This document shows, piece by piece, positions 57,271 through 64,000 of a DNA stretch of 64,000 nt. The position numbers and the translations under genes were made by a program. Under the pieces are notes generated by a model. That model had not been told where the DNA came from and ran no database searches. It was given only the letters and a program-made list of their open reading frames with translations. Positions within the stretch are counted from its first letter, which is position 1; the number at the start of each line of letters is the position of its first letter. Source of the DNA: Wenzhouxiangella sp. 15190 (lineage in GTDB: Bacteria > Pseudomonadota > Gammaproteobacteria > Xanthomonadales > Wenzhouxiangellaceae); NCBI RefSeq assembly GCF_003417465.1, contig NZ_QVMV01000020.1:48098-112097 (forward strand), read 5' to 3'.

Positions 57271-58659
57271 TCACTCCAGTGCGCGGGCCGGGATGAAGAA
57301 CCGCGTTTCGGTTTCGTTGAGCACCTCTCCGGCGGCATCGGTGGTGATGATCATGATGTCGTGCATGCCGGCCTTGGCCCGCTCGATCGGCAGGCCGATG
57401 GTCAGGGGCTGGTTGGCGACCTGCGAGGGGGAAATGCTGACCGGCGCCGTCGGCTCGATGACACGCAGGCCGGGCAGGCCCTCGGCGGCGATACGCACCG
57501 CCAGCTCGCGATCGGTTCGATTGGACAACTTGAGCGTAAAGGGGTTCTCGAGGGTCTGATCGGTGACCCGGTGCAATGCGGTGCGATCGCGCAATACGTC
57601 GACCAGCAATGGATCGCGGCCGGTGAGCACCAGGCCGATCAGCGTGGCCAGGGCCAGCAGGGCGGCGATGTAGATGAAGATGCGCGGCCGCAGGATGCGT
57701 GTCGGCTTGTCGTTGAGGGCGTTCTCGGTGGTGTAGCGGATGAGACCGCGCGGATAACCCATGCGATCCATCACGTCGTCGCACACGTCGATGCAGGCCG
57801 CACAGGCGATGCACTCGATCTGCAGGCCGTCGCGGATATCGATGCCGGTGGGGCAGACCTGGACGCAGCCCATGCAGTCGATGCAGTCTCCCAGGCCGAG
57901 CTCGTGCCGGTCGTCGGACTTCTTGCGCGGGCCGCGCGGCTCGCCGCGGGCTTCGTCGTAGGAGATGACCAGCGAGTTGTCGTCGAACATGGCCGACTGG
58001 AAGCGCGCATACGGGCACATGTACTTGCAGACCTGCTCACGCAGGTAGCCCGCGTTGCCGTAGGTGGCGAAGGAGTAGAAGAACAGCCAGAAGGTCTCCC
58101 AGCCGCCCAGGTTGAACTCGATCAGGCGCATGCCGAGTTCCCGGATCGGCACGAAGAAGCCGACGAAGGTAAAGCCGGTCCACAGCGCGAAGGTGATCCA
58201 CAGGAACTGCTTGGCCGACTTGCGCGCGATCTTCTCCCGGTTCCAGGGTCCCTGGTCGAGTTTGATGCGCTTGTTGCGGCGACCTTCGGTGACCCGCTCC
58301 ATCCACAAAAAGACCTCGGTCCAGACGGTTTGCGGACAGGCATAGCCGCACCACAGCCTGCCGGCCAGGGCGGTAAAGAAGAAGAGGGTGAGCGCGGCCA
58401 TGGCCAGCAGCAGCGACAGGATGATCAGGTCCTGCGGCCAAAGCGTGATCCCGAAGATGTGGAACTGGCGGTTGACCAGGTCGAACAGCACGAGCTGCTG
58501 CCCGTTGATGCTGATCCAGGGCAATACGTAGTAAAGGCCCAGCAGTACCCAGGCGGCAATCACGCGCAGGCGGGCAAAGCGGCCCTTGACCTCGCGCGGG
58601 TAGACCTTGGGCTGCTTGACGTAGAGCGGGATCGCTTCGGTGTTGGCGCCGTTGCTCAT
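57271..58659 (-). CDS. ccoG: cbb3 assembly protein CcoG (RdxA/FixG)
   Basis: Membrane ferredoxin-like cupric reductase for cbb3 assembly. Five hydrophobic helices, two 4Fe-4S motifs (CIDCMGCVQVCP and CIACAACIDVCD), and a C-terminal Ig-like FixG domain. CGYACPQTVWTEVF is a family block. 462 residues; start overlaps the small membrane protein gene by 4 bp. Confidence 0.96.
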   Translation of the reverse strand: MSNGANTEAIPLYVKQPKVYPREVKGRFARLRVIAAWVLLGLYYVLPWISINGQQLVLFDLVNRQFHIFGITLWPQDLIILSLLLAMAALTLFFFTALAGRLWCGYACPQTVWTEVFLWMERVTEGRRNKRIKLDQGPWNREKIARKSAKQFLWITFALWTGFTFVGFFVPIRELGMRLIEFNLGGWETFWLFFYSFATYGNAGYLREQVCKYMCPYARFQSAMFDDNSLVISYDEARGEPRGPRKKSDDRHELGLGDCIDCMGCVQVCPTGIDIRDGLQIECIACAACIDVCDDVMDRMGYPRGLIRYTTENALNDKPTRILRPRIFIYIAALLALATLIGLVLTGRDPLLVDVLRDRTALHRVTDQTLENPFTLKLSNRTDRELAVRIAAEGLPGLRVIEPTAPVSISPSQVANQPLTIGLPIERAKAGMHDIMIITTDAAGEVLNETETRFFIPARALE

Positions 58660-58940
58660 TCTCCGATCCCGCCATTGAAGCGGTTGGCCGGTCGCAGAAG
58701 CAGCCAGGTGAACAGGCTGGAGGCGGCCGTGGCCGACCAGAACAGGAAGAAGCCGATTGTGTAGCCGGCCATGCGGCTCATTTCGAGTTCAGGAAAGGTC
58801 ATGTCGCGCAGCATCAGCGGATCGACGATGGTGAAGAACACCATCGTCGCCACGCCAGCGGCAAAGAACGAGGGCCAGAGGATCGCCCCCAGGCGCTGGG
58901 CCAGGGGACGCGGTGGAATGTCGCGATCAGTTCTCGGCAT
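58656..58940 (-). CDS. Small membrane protein between ccoP and ccoG
   Basis: 94 residues with two hydrophobic helices (about 20-40 and 61-82). Overlaps ccoP by 14 bp and ccoG by 4 bp, so it is part of the cbb3 message. Proteins of this size and place recur in gammaproteobacterial cbb3 loci, function unknown. Confidence 0.75.
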   Translation of the reverse strand: MPRTDRDIPPRPLAQRLGAILWPSFFAAGVATMVFFTIVDPLMLRDMTFPELEMSRMAGYTIGFFLFWSATAASSLFTWLLLRPANRFNGGIGE

Positions 58941-59841
58941 CGTCGTTCTGACTCAGGTTGAGGACGTAGGCGGTGACCAGACGCGTGCGGATTTCGCCGA
59001 TCAGCTCCATCTGCGCCGGCATGACCCCGTTGCGCCCTTCCCGAATGGTCTCGCGGATGCTGTCGAGGTCGCCACCGTAAGTGTAGACGCCCGCGGTCAG
59101 GTCGGGCGCGCCGAGGTGGATGTTGCCGGTGCCCTCGGGACCGTGGCAGGCCGCGCAGTTCTGCTGGAAGAGTTTCTCGCCCGCGGCGGCCATGCTGGCG
59201 TCGACCGGCTTGCCCGCCAGCTGTTGCACGTAGACGGCCGTGCGCGTGACTTCCTGCTCGCCCAGATTGTCGCCCAGTGGTGGCATCACCGCCTGCCGGC
59301 CGGCCTGGATTGACTCGAGCACGCGCTGCGGCGCCCCGCCCCAGATCCAGTGGTCGTCGGTCAGGTTGGGGTAGCCCTCGGCGCCACGGGCGTCGGAGCC
59401 GTGGCAGGTCGAGCAATTATGGGCAAAGATGTTGCGTCCCACGCGGAGGGCTTCGGCGTTATCGGTGAGCTGCTCGATCGGCTGATCGGCCAGTTCGGCA
59501 AACTGTGCCCGGAAGGCCTCGTCGGCCTGCTCCATTTCGGCTTCGTACTGCTTCTCCTGCGTCCAGCCCAGCGTGCCGTCGTAGCGGCCCAGCCCCGGAT
59601 AAAGCACCAGGTAGCCCAGCGCGAAGGCCACCGACAGATAGAACAGCCAAAGCCACCAGCGCGGCATGGGATTGTTGTACTCGCGCAGGTCTTCGTCCCA
59701 GACGTGCCCGGTGGTTTCACCTTCGTCGCCGCCCGGTTGCTTGTTGACCTTCGCGCGGCCGGTAGCAATGAACAGCCAGACCATGGCGGCGGTGAAGCCC
59801 AGCGTGATGATGACGACGAACCAGTGCCAGAACGCGCTCAT
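58927..59841 (-). CDS. ccoP: cbb3 oxidase dihaem subunit CcoP
   Basis: Dihaem cytochrome c subunit, 304 residues. Two N-terminal membrane helices around HVWDEDLREYNNPMPRWW (the conserved CcoP linker), then two haem sites, CSTCH and CAACH. ATGA overlap with ccoQ. Confidence 0.97.
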   Translation of the reverse strand: MSAFWHWFVVIITLGFTAAMVWLFIATGRAKVNKQPGGDEGETTGHVWDEDLREYNNPMPRWWLWLFYLSVAFALGYLVLYPGLGRYDGTLGWTQEKQYEAEMEQADEAFRAQFAELADQPIEQLTDNAEALRVGRNIFAHNCSTCHGSDARGAEGYPNLTDDHWIWGGAPQRVLESIQAGRQAVMPPLGDNLGEQEVTRTAVYVQQLAGKPVDASMAAAGEKLFQQNCAACHGPEGTGNIHLGAPDLTAGVYTYGGDLDSIRETIREGRNGVMPAQMELIGEIRTRLVTAYVLNLSQNDDAEN

Positions 59842-60011
59842 GATGAACTCTCCTTGTCCTTTTCTTCCGTGTCGTGCCGGCTTCGATCGTCTTCGTCCAG
59901 CGGCAGGTTGGCCTGTTCGTCGAAGTCTTCCTTGCGCTTGAACACGAACACCCAGATGACGATCGCCACGAAGGCGATCATGGCAAAAGCCGTAATCAGC
60001 CCGCTGCTCAT
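59838..60011 (-). CDS. ccoQ: cbb3 oxidase small subunit CcoQ
   Basis: A 57-residue protein too short to stand out by length, read from the minus strand between ccoO and ccoP. One membrane helix (about residues 4-24, ending IWVFVFKRKEDF) and an acidic tail, the CcoQ plan. Start overlaps the ccoO stop and stop overlaps the ccoP start, both as ATGA. Confidence 0.9.
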   Translation of the reverse strand: MSSGLITAFAMIAFVAIVIWVFVFKRKEDFDEQANLPLDEDDRSRHDTEEKDKESSS

Positions 60012-60661
60012 GAGTCACCTCCCGCCGACTCGCCGGATGATGGCGGTGCGGCATCCTGGCCGGTCCATTGGGTGCCCAGGCCCTGCAGGTAGGCAATCAC
60101 CGCCTCGAGTTCGGTTCGCCCTGCTACTGTTTCGGCGGCGGCTTCGATCTGCTCGTCGGTGTAGGGATGGCCCAGGCCCTTGAGCACGCGCATCCGCGCC
60201 TGGATCGACTCGGGATCGACGAAGCGCTCGGCCAGCCAGGGATAGGCCGGCATGTTCGAGTCCGGCACGACCGCGCGGGGATCCATCAGATGCAGTTCGT
60301 GCCAGGCATCGCTGTAGCGTCCGCCCACCCGGGCCAGGTCCGGGCCGGTGCGCTTCGAGCCCCACTGGAAGGGTCGGTCGTAGACGAACTCGCCGGCCAC
60401 CGAGTAGTGTCCGTAGCGCTCGGTCTCGGAGCGGAACGGGCGGATCTGCTGGCTGTGGCAGTTGTAGCAGCCTTCCGAGACGTAGACATCGCGGCCAGCC
60501 AGTTCCAGTGGCCCGTGGGGCTCCACGCCGTCGGCCGGTTCGACGACCGCGGCCTTGAACATCAGCGGGACGATCTCGACCAGGCCGCCGAAGCTGATGG
60601 CGACCACGATCAGGACGGCCATCAGGCCGGCGTGTTTCTCGATCTTGTCATGCATTGCCAT
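60008..60661 (-). CDS. ccoO: cbb3 oxidase monohaem subunit CcoO
   Basis: Membrane-anchored cytochrome c subunit of 217 residues. One N-terminal helix, then EGCYNCHSQQIRPF with the haem site and later SNMPAYPWL with the axial Met, both diagnostic. Follows ccoN by 20 bp. Confidence 0.97.
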   Translation of the reverse strand: MAMHDKIEKHAGLMAVLIVVAISFGGLVEIVPLMFKAAVVEPADGVEPHGPLELAGRDVYVSEGCYNCHSQQIRPFRSETERYGHYSVAGEFVYDRPFQWGSKRTGPDLARVGGRYSDAWHELHLMDPRAVVPDSNMPAYPWLAERFVDPESIQARMRVLKGLGHPYTDEQIEAAAETVAGRTELEAVIAYLQGLGTQWTGQDAAPPSSGESAGGDS

Positions 60662-60681
60662 GAGTCAGTCTCCGTATCGGA

Positions 60682-62109
60682 TCAGGCGTGGGCCGGTGCT
60701 TTGACCGGCACTTCGAGATCATCGGTTGAACGCATCTGCCAGGTCTTGTAGACGTTGTAGAGCATGATGAACATGCCCGACAGGAACACCAGGCCGCCGA
60801 ACAGGCGCAGGATGTAGTACGGCTCGGTTTGCTGCAGCACCTCGATGAAGGTGTAGGTGAGCGTGCCGTCGTCGTTGAAGGTGCGCCACATCAGGCCCTG
60901 CATCACGCCCGCGATCCACATCGCGACGATATAGAGCACGGTGCCGATGGTGCTGACCCAGAAGTGCCACTCGATCAGCCGGGTGGAGTACATCTTTTCG
61001 ACCCCGAACAGACGCGGGAACAGACCGTAGAGGGATCCGACGGTGATCATCGCCACCCATCCCAGCGCGCCGGCATGCACGTGACCGATGGTCCAGTCGG
61101 TGTAGTGCGACAGGGCGTTGACCGTCTTGATCGACATCATCGGACCCTCGAAGGTCGACATGCCGTAGAACGACAGCGCGACGATCATGAAGCGCAGGAT
61201 CGGATCGGTGCGCAATTTGTGCCAGGCACCCGACAGCGTCATGATGCCGTTGATCATGCCGCCCCAACTCGGCGCCAGCAGCATTACCGAGAACACCATG
61301 CCCAGCGACTGCACCCAGTCGGGCAGCGAGGTGTAGTGCAGGTGGTGCGGCCCGGCCCACATGTAGATGGCGATCAGCGACCAGAAGTGCACGATCGACA
61401 GTCGGTAGGAGTAGACCGGGCGACCGGCCTGCTTGGGCACGAAGTAATACATCATGCCGAGAAAGCCGGCGGTCAGGAAGAAGCCGACCGCGTTGTGGCC
61501 GTACCACCACTGCACCATGGCGTCGACGGCGCCGGAATAGACCGGGTAGGAATGCATCCAGCTGGTCGGGATGGCCAGGTTGTTGACGATGTGCAGCACG
61601 GCAATCGTCAGGATGTAGGCACCGAAGAACCAGTTGGCGACATAGATGTGGCGTACCTGGCGCTTGACGATAGTGCCGAAGAACACGATGGCGTAGGCGA
61701 CCCAGACGAGCGCGACCAGGACCGATAGCGGCCAGACCAGCTCGGCGTACTCGCGGCTCATGGTGTAGCCCAGCGGCAGCGTGACAACGGCGCCGATGAT
61801 CACGGCCTGCCAGCCCCAGAAGGTAAAGGCCGCGAGCTTGTCGGAGAACAGGCGGGCGTGGCAGGTTCGCTGTACCACGTAGTAACTGGTGGCGAACAGG
61901 CCTGAACCACCGAAGGCGAAGATCACGGCGTTGGTGTGCAGGGGGCGCAGGCGGCCGTAGCTGAGCCACGGGATGCCGGCGCCGAGCTCGGGCCAGATCA
62001 GCTGGGCGGCGATGATCACGCCGACGAGCATGCCGACGATGCCCCAGATCACGGTGACCCAGGCAAACTGCCGGACCACGCGGTCGTTATAGGTGGTGGA
62101 ATGCGCCAT
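60682..62109 (-). CDS. ccoN: cbb3 oxidase catalytic subunit CcoN
   Basis: Haem-copper catalytic subunit of the high-affinity oxidase, 475 residues with about twelve helices. [42 protein letters not shown] and [14 protein letters not shown] carry haem and copper ligands. ATG at 62109 chosen; the frame upstream includes the FNR box and promoter. First gene of the cbb3 operon. Confidence 0.98.
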   Translation of the reverse strand: MAHSTTYNDRVVRQFAWVTVIWGIVGMLVGVIIAAQLIWPELGAGIPWLSYGRLRPLHTNAVIFAFGGSGLFATSYYVVQRTCHARLFSDKLAAFTFWGWQAVIIGAVVTLPLGYTMSREYAELVWPLSVLVALVWVAYAIVFFGTIVKRQVRHIYVANWFFGAYILTIAVLHIVNNLAIPTSWMHSYPVYSGAVDAMVQWWYGHNAVGFFLTAGFLGMMYYFVPKQAGRPVYSYRLSIVHFWSLIAIYMWAGPHHLHYTSLPDWVQSLGMVFSVMLLAPSWGGMINGIMTLSGAWHKLRTDPILRFMIVALSFYGMSTFEGPMMSIKTVNALSHYTDWTIGHVHAGALGWVAMITVGSLYGLFPRLFGVEKMYSTRLIEWHFWVSTIGTVLYIVAMWIAGVMQGLMWRTFNDDGTLTYTFIEVLQQTEPYYILRLFGGLVFLSGMFIMLYNVYKTWQMRSTDDLEVPVKAPAHA

Positions 62110-62143
62110 CGTGGATTCCTTGTTGTTGGTCGGGGTGCTGCGG

Positions 62144-62184
62144 ATTATCGATATTGTCAGACGTTGAATCTTGATCAGAATCAA
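62144..62184 (-). promoter_or_regulatory. FNR box and -10 of the ccoNOQP promoter
   Basis: TTGATCAGAATCAA (62171-62184) is a perfect FNR/Anr consensus. On the minus strand GATAAT (62144-62149) follows at the class II spacing, so that the box centre is about 41.5 bp before a start near 62136. The leader would be about 27 bases. The divergent DUF2868 gene starts 66 bp on the other side. Confidence 0.88.
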
Positions 62185-62249
62185 ACCAGGGCGCAGGCGG
62201 TATGATTGCCGCGATGAATCCTTACGCACACTGTTCCCTATAGCTTCGC

Positions 62250-63701
62250 ATGAGTCGCCTGACCGTTAACGACTGGCTGCTGGCCGAGTCCTTCCGGCGT
62301 CTCGAGGAGCGCGTGGGGCGCCAGCCCGACGAAGCGGCCCTTGCGATTGCACGCGACCGCGGCGGCGACCTGCCCGGACGCCTCCGGACCCGGGCCGCGG
62401 CACTGGCGCAGGCGCCGGCAGTGCGCGCCGACATTCGCCGCCTGCGCCGAGCACTGGGATGGCTTGCCATCGGGCTGGCCGTTGTCGGGATCGTGGCGGG
62501 TGCCATCGCTGCGCGTGCCACCATCGCCGACCGCCAGGTCGACATTCTCCTGGCGACCGCCGCGCTGCTGCTGGTGCCGAGCCAGATGCTCGTGGTCTGG
62601 TGCGTCGTCATGCTGCTGGGTGAACGACGCGGCGGATCGGGAAGCCTGGCCGGCGGGGTGGCGTTCGGCACGCTGCGCTGGCTCGGGCCGCGCCTGCTTT
62701 CCTCACCCCATGCCGCCGACGTGATGACTGCCTTTGCCGGTACCGCGGCCACGCGATGGGGGCGCTGGCGCTTGAGCGCCATTTCACACGGCTTCTGGTT
62801 GGCGTATGCAGTCGGTGCCTTTGCGACATTGTTCGTGTTCTTCTCCGTCGTCCAGTACGAACTCACCTGGGGTACCACACTGTTGAGCGATCGCAGCGTG
62901 ATAAGCCTGGTCGAGTGGCTGGCCTGGTGGCCCGAGTGGCTCGGCTTCATGTCCGGGGCGGACGAGGCCTGGATCGCGGCCGGCCGTGAAGGGACCGGCG
63001 ACGCCTCGGCCCGGGCCCAGTGGGCGCGCTTTCTGCTGGCAATGATCGCCGCCTGGGCCATCGTTCCGCGGGCGGTGCTCACCGTCGTTTCGTTGATCGT
63101 GTCCGCCGTGGCCGGTCGCCGCATGGATCTCGACACCACCCATCCCGGCTACCTGCGCCTGGCCGCCGATCTGTCGCCGGCGCGAACCGGGTCGGAAACC
63201 CTCGGCCGGCCGCTGCCGGATGTGGCGGAACGCCCCCGGCGTCGAAGACGATCGAATGCCGTCGGTATCCTGGCGGTCGCCATCGAACTCGAGCGGGACG
63301 AGGCGGATCTTGCCGGTCTGGTGCCCGGCATCGAAGTCATCGATCTGGGCAGCGCTGACGACCGGGCAGGGCGTAATGCCGCCCTGGAAACCGCCCAGCG
63401 GCTGAGTCGCCCCGCTGCGGCCGTGCTGGGCGTATGTTCCATGCTCAGGACGCCCGATGCCGGCACCGAGCGTTTTCTCGCGCAGCTGGCCGAAGCGGCC
63501 GGGGCGCCGTTGTGGCTGGTGCTCGACGAGGGCGGCCGGCTCGAAGCGCGCGGGGGCGATGTCGGTTCCCGTCGCCGCGACTGGCAGGCCCTGGCCGAAC
63601 GCGCCGGCGGGCAGGCGGTCTTCATCGACCGCGATGCGCCCGAGGCGGGTGAGCTGGCGCGCTTGCATGGCGGGCTCAGCGAAGAAGAGGGCGGGGCATG
63701 A
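62250..63701 (+). CDS. DUF2868 membrane protein
   Basis: A 483-residue protein matching the DUF2868 family by plan: N-terminal soluble part ([18 protein letters not shown]), four to five membrane helices between about residues 70 and 285, and a soluble C-terminal third. It overlaps the downstream GTPase gene as ATGA; the two are regularly paired, with unknown function. Confidence 0.8.
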   Translation: MSRLTVNDWLLAESFRRLEERVGRQPDEAALAIARDRGGDLPGRLRTRAAALAQAPAVRADIRRLRRALGWLAIGLAVVGIVAGAIAARATIADRQVDILLATAALLLVPSQMLVVWCVVMLLGERRGGSGSLAGGVAFGTLRWLGPRLLSSPHAADVMTAFAGTAATRWGRWRLSAISHGFWLAYAVGAFATLFVFFSVVQYELTWGTTLLSDRSVISLVEWLAWWPEWLGFMSGADEAWIAAGREGTGDASARAQWARFLLAMIAAWAIVPRAVLTVVSLIVSAVAGRRMDLDTTHPGYLRLAADLSPARTGSETLGRPLPDVAERPRRRRRSNAVGILAVAIELERDEADLAGLVPGIEVIDLGSADDRAGRNAALETAQRLSRPAAAVLGVCSMLRTPDAGTERFLAQLAEAAGAPLWLVLDEGGRLEARGGDVGSRRRDWQALAERAGGQAVFIDRDAPEAGELARLHGGLSEEEGGA

Positions 63702-64000
63702 GTGTCGGGAAGCTGCGAATCGCGGTGGTCGGCCACACCAACACCGGCAAGACCTCCCTGGTGCGCACACTCACCCATAACCGGGCGTTCGGCGAGGTGC
63801 GTGACCGGGGCGGCACGACGCGAAGGATCGTCGCGAGCGAATTGGTCGCCGACGGTGGCGCACGCATCGAGCTGTTCGACTCACCCGGGCTGGAAAACGC
63901 GCCCGAACTGATCGACTGGCTGGACCGTCAGGCCGGCGATCGGCATGACGGCCCGGCCCGCATCCGCCGCTTGATCGACGATCCGGACGCTGCCGTGCGA
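63698..64000 (+). CDS. DUF3482-type GTPase, cut by the window end
   Basis: The first 101 residues of a GTPase. G1 is GHTNTGKTS, G2 lies in RGGTTRRI and G3 is FDSPGLE, as in Era/HflX-like proteins. The start overlaps the DUF2868 stop (ATGA). No stop appears before the end, so the C-terminal DUF3482 part is outside the window; the family name rests on the partner gene. Confidence 0.85.
   Translation, partial: MSVGKLRIAVVGHTNTGKTSLVRTLTHNRAFGEVRDRGGTTRRIVASELVADGGARIELFDSPGLENAPELIDWLDRQAGDRHDGPARIRRLIDDPDAAVR

Overview
The window is ordinary, gene-dense, high-GC chromosome from a gammaproteobacterium. Evidence is the def-fmt-rsmB gene order followed by ntrYX-trkAH, dprA-smg-topA, glnA-ntrBC, a full cbb3 oxidase locus with FNR, and hemF/hemN/hemH. 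The ectoine genes suggest a salt-exposed habitat. Large secreted M14 and S9 peptidases and an IPTL-CTERM-like tail would fit a marine or saline proteolytic lineage such as Wenzhouxiangella or relatives; that placement is inference. I see no rRNA, tRNA, CRISPR array, prophage or intact insertion sequence.

Layout. 0-8.2 kb: gcvH, then a minus-strand run hemH, DoxX-like, SGNH hydrolase, a small MITE, and a tightly overlapping set amidoligase / peptidase C26 / glnE / nfi. 8.3-13.2 kb: an IPTL-CTERM-like secreted protein, tatABC, a BPSS1780-like membrane protein, a LOG-family hydrolase, a lipoprotein cytochrome c and a rhomboid protease. 13.4-17.6 kb: ectoine cluster ectR-lysC-ectA-ectB-ectC with a strong terminator hairpin inside it. 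17.8-24.1 kb: an inverted-repeat element, alkB-like, serine hydrolase, ChaN/EreA-like, hemF, topA. 24.2-37.1 kb: smg, dprA and a LysM protein divergent from def, fmt, rsmB, DUF4390, ntrY, ntrX, trkA, trkH. 37.1-39.9 kb: four small genes between two copies of a heptad repeat. 39.9-45.2 kb: ntrC, ntrB, DUF4124, glnA with a sigma-54 promoter, PEBP protein. 45.3-52.8 kb: M14 peptidase, fnr, hemN, S9 peptidase. 53.0-62.2 kb: TauE/SafE protein and ccoS, I, H, G, small membrane protein, P, Q, O, N behind an FNR box. 62.2-64.0 kb: DUF2868 protein and the start of its GTPase partner, cut by the window end.

How the parts work together. Two regulatory themes run through the window: nitrogen (glnE, glnA, ntrBC, ntrYX) and oxygen (fnr, hemN, cbb3 genes), the latter tied by FNR-type palindromes upstream of ccoN and hemN.

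The most unusual feature is not a protein. Several intergenic spaces hold arrays of 7-nt units that keep one 7-nt register over 90-175 bp, even where the unit sequence changes, often arranged as long inverted repeats and abutting stop codons. They occur at 24.2, 37.1, 39.7 and 54.2 kb. Related long hairpins of 8-10-nt units lie at 52.9 and 53.8 kb, the latter encoding the end of ccoS. A MITE, a 210-bp inverted-repeat element, a REPIN-like pair and an inverted repeat over the ntrB start codon add to this.
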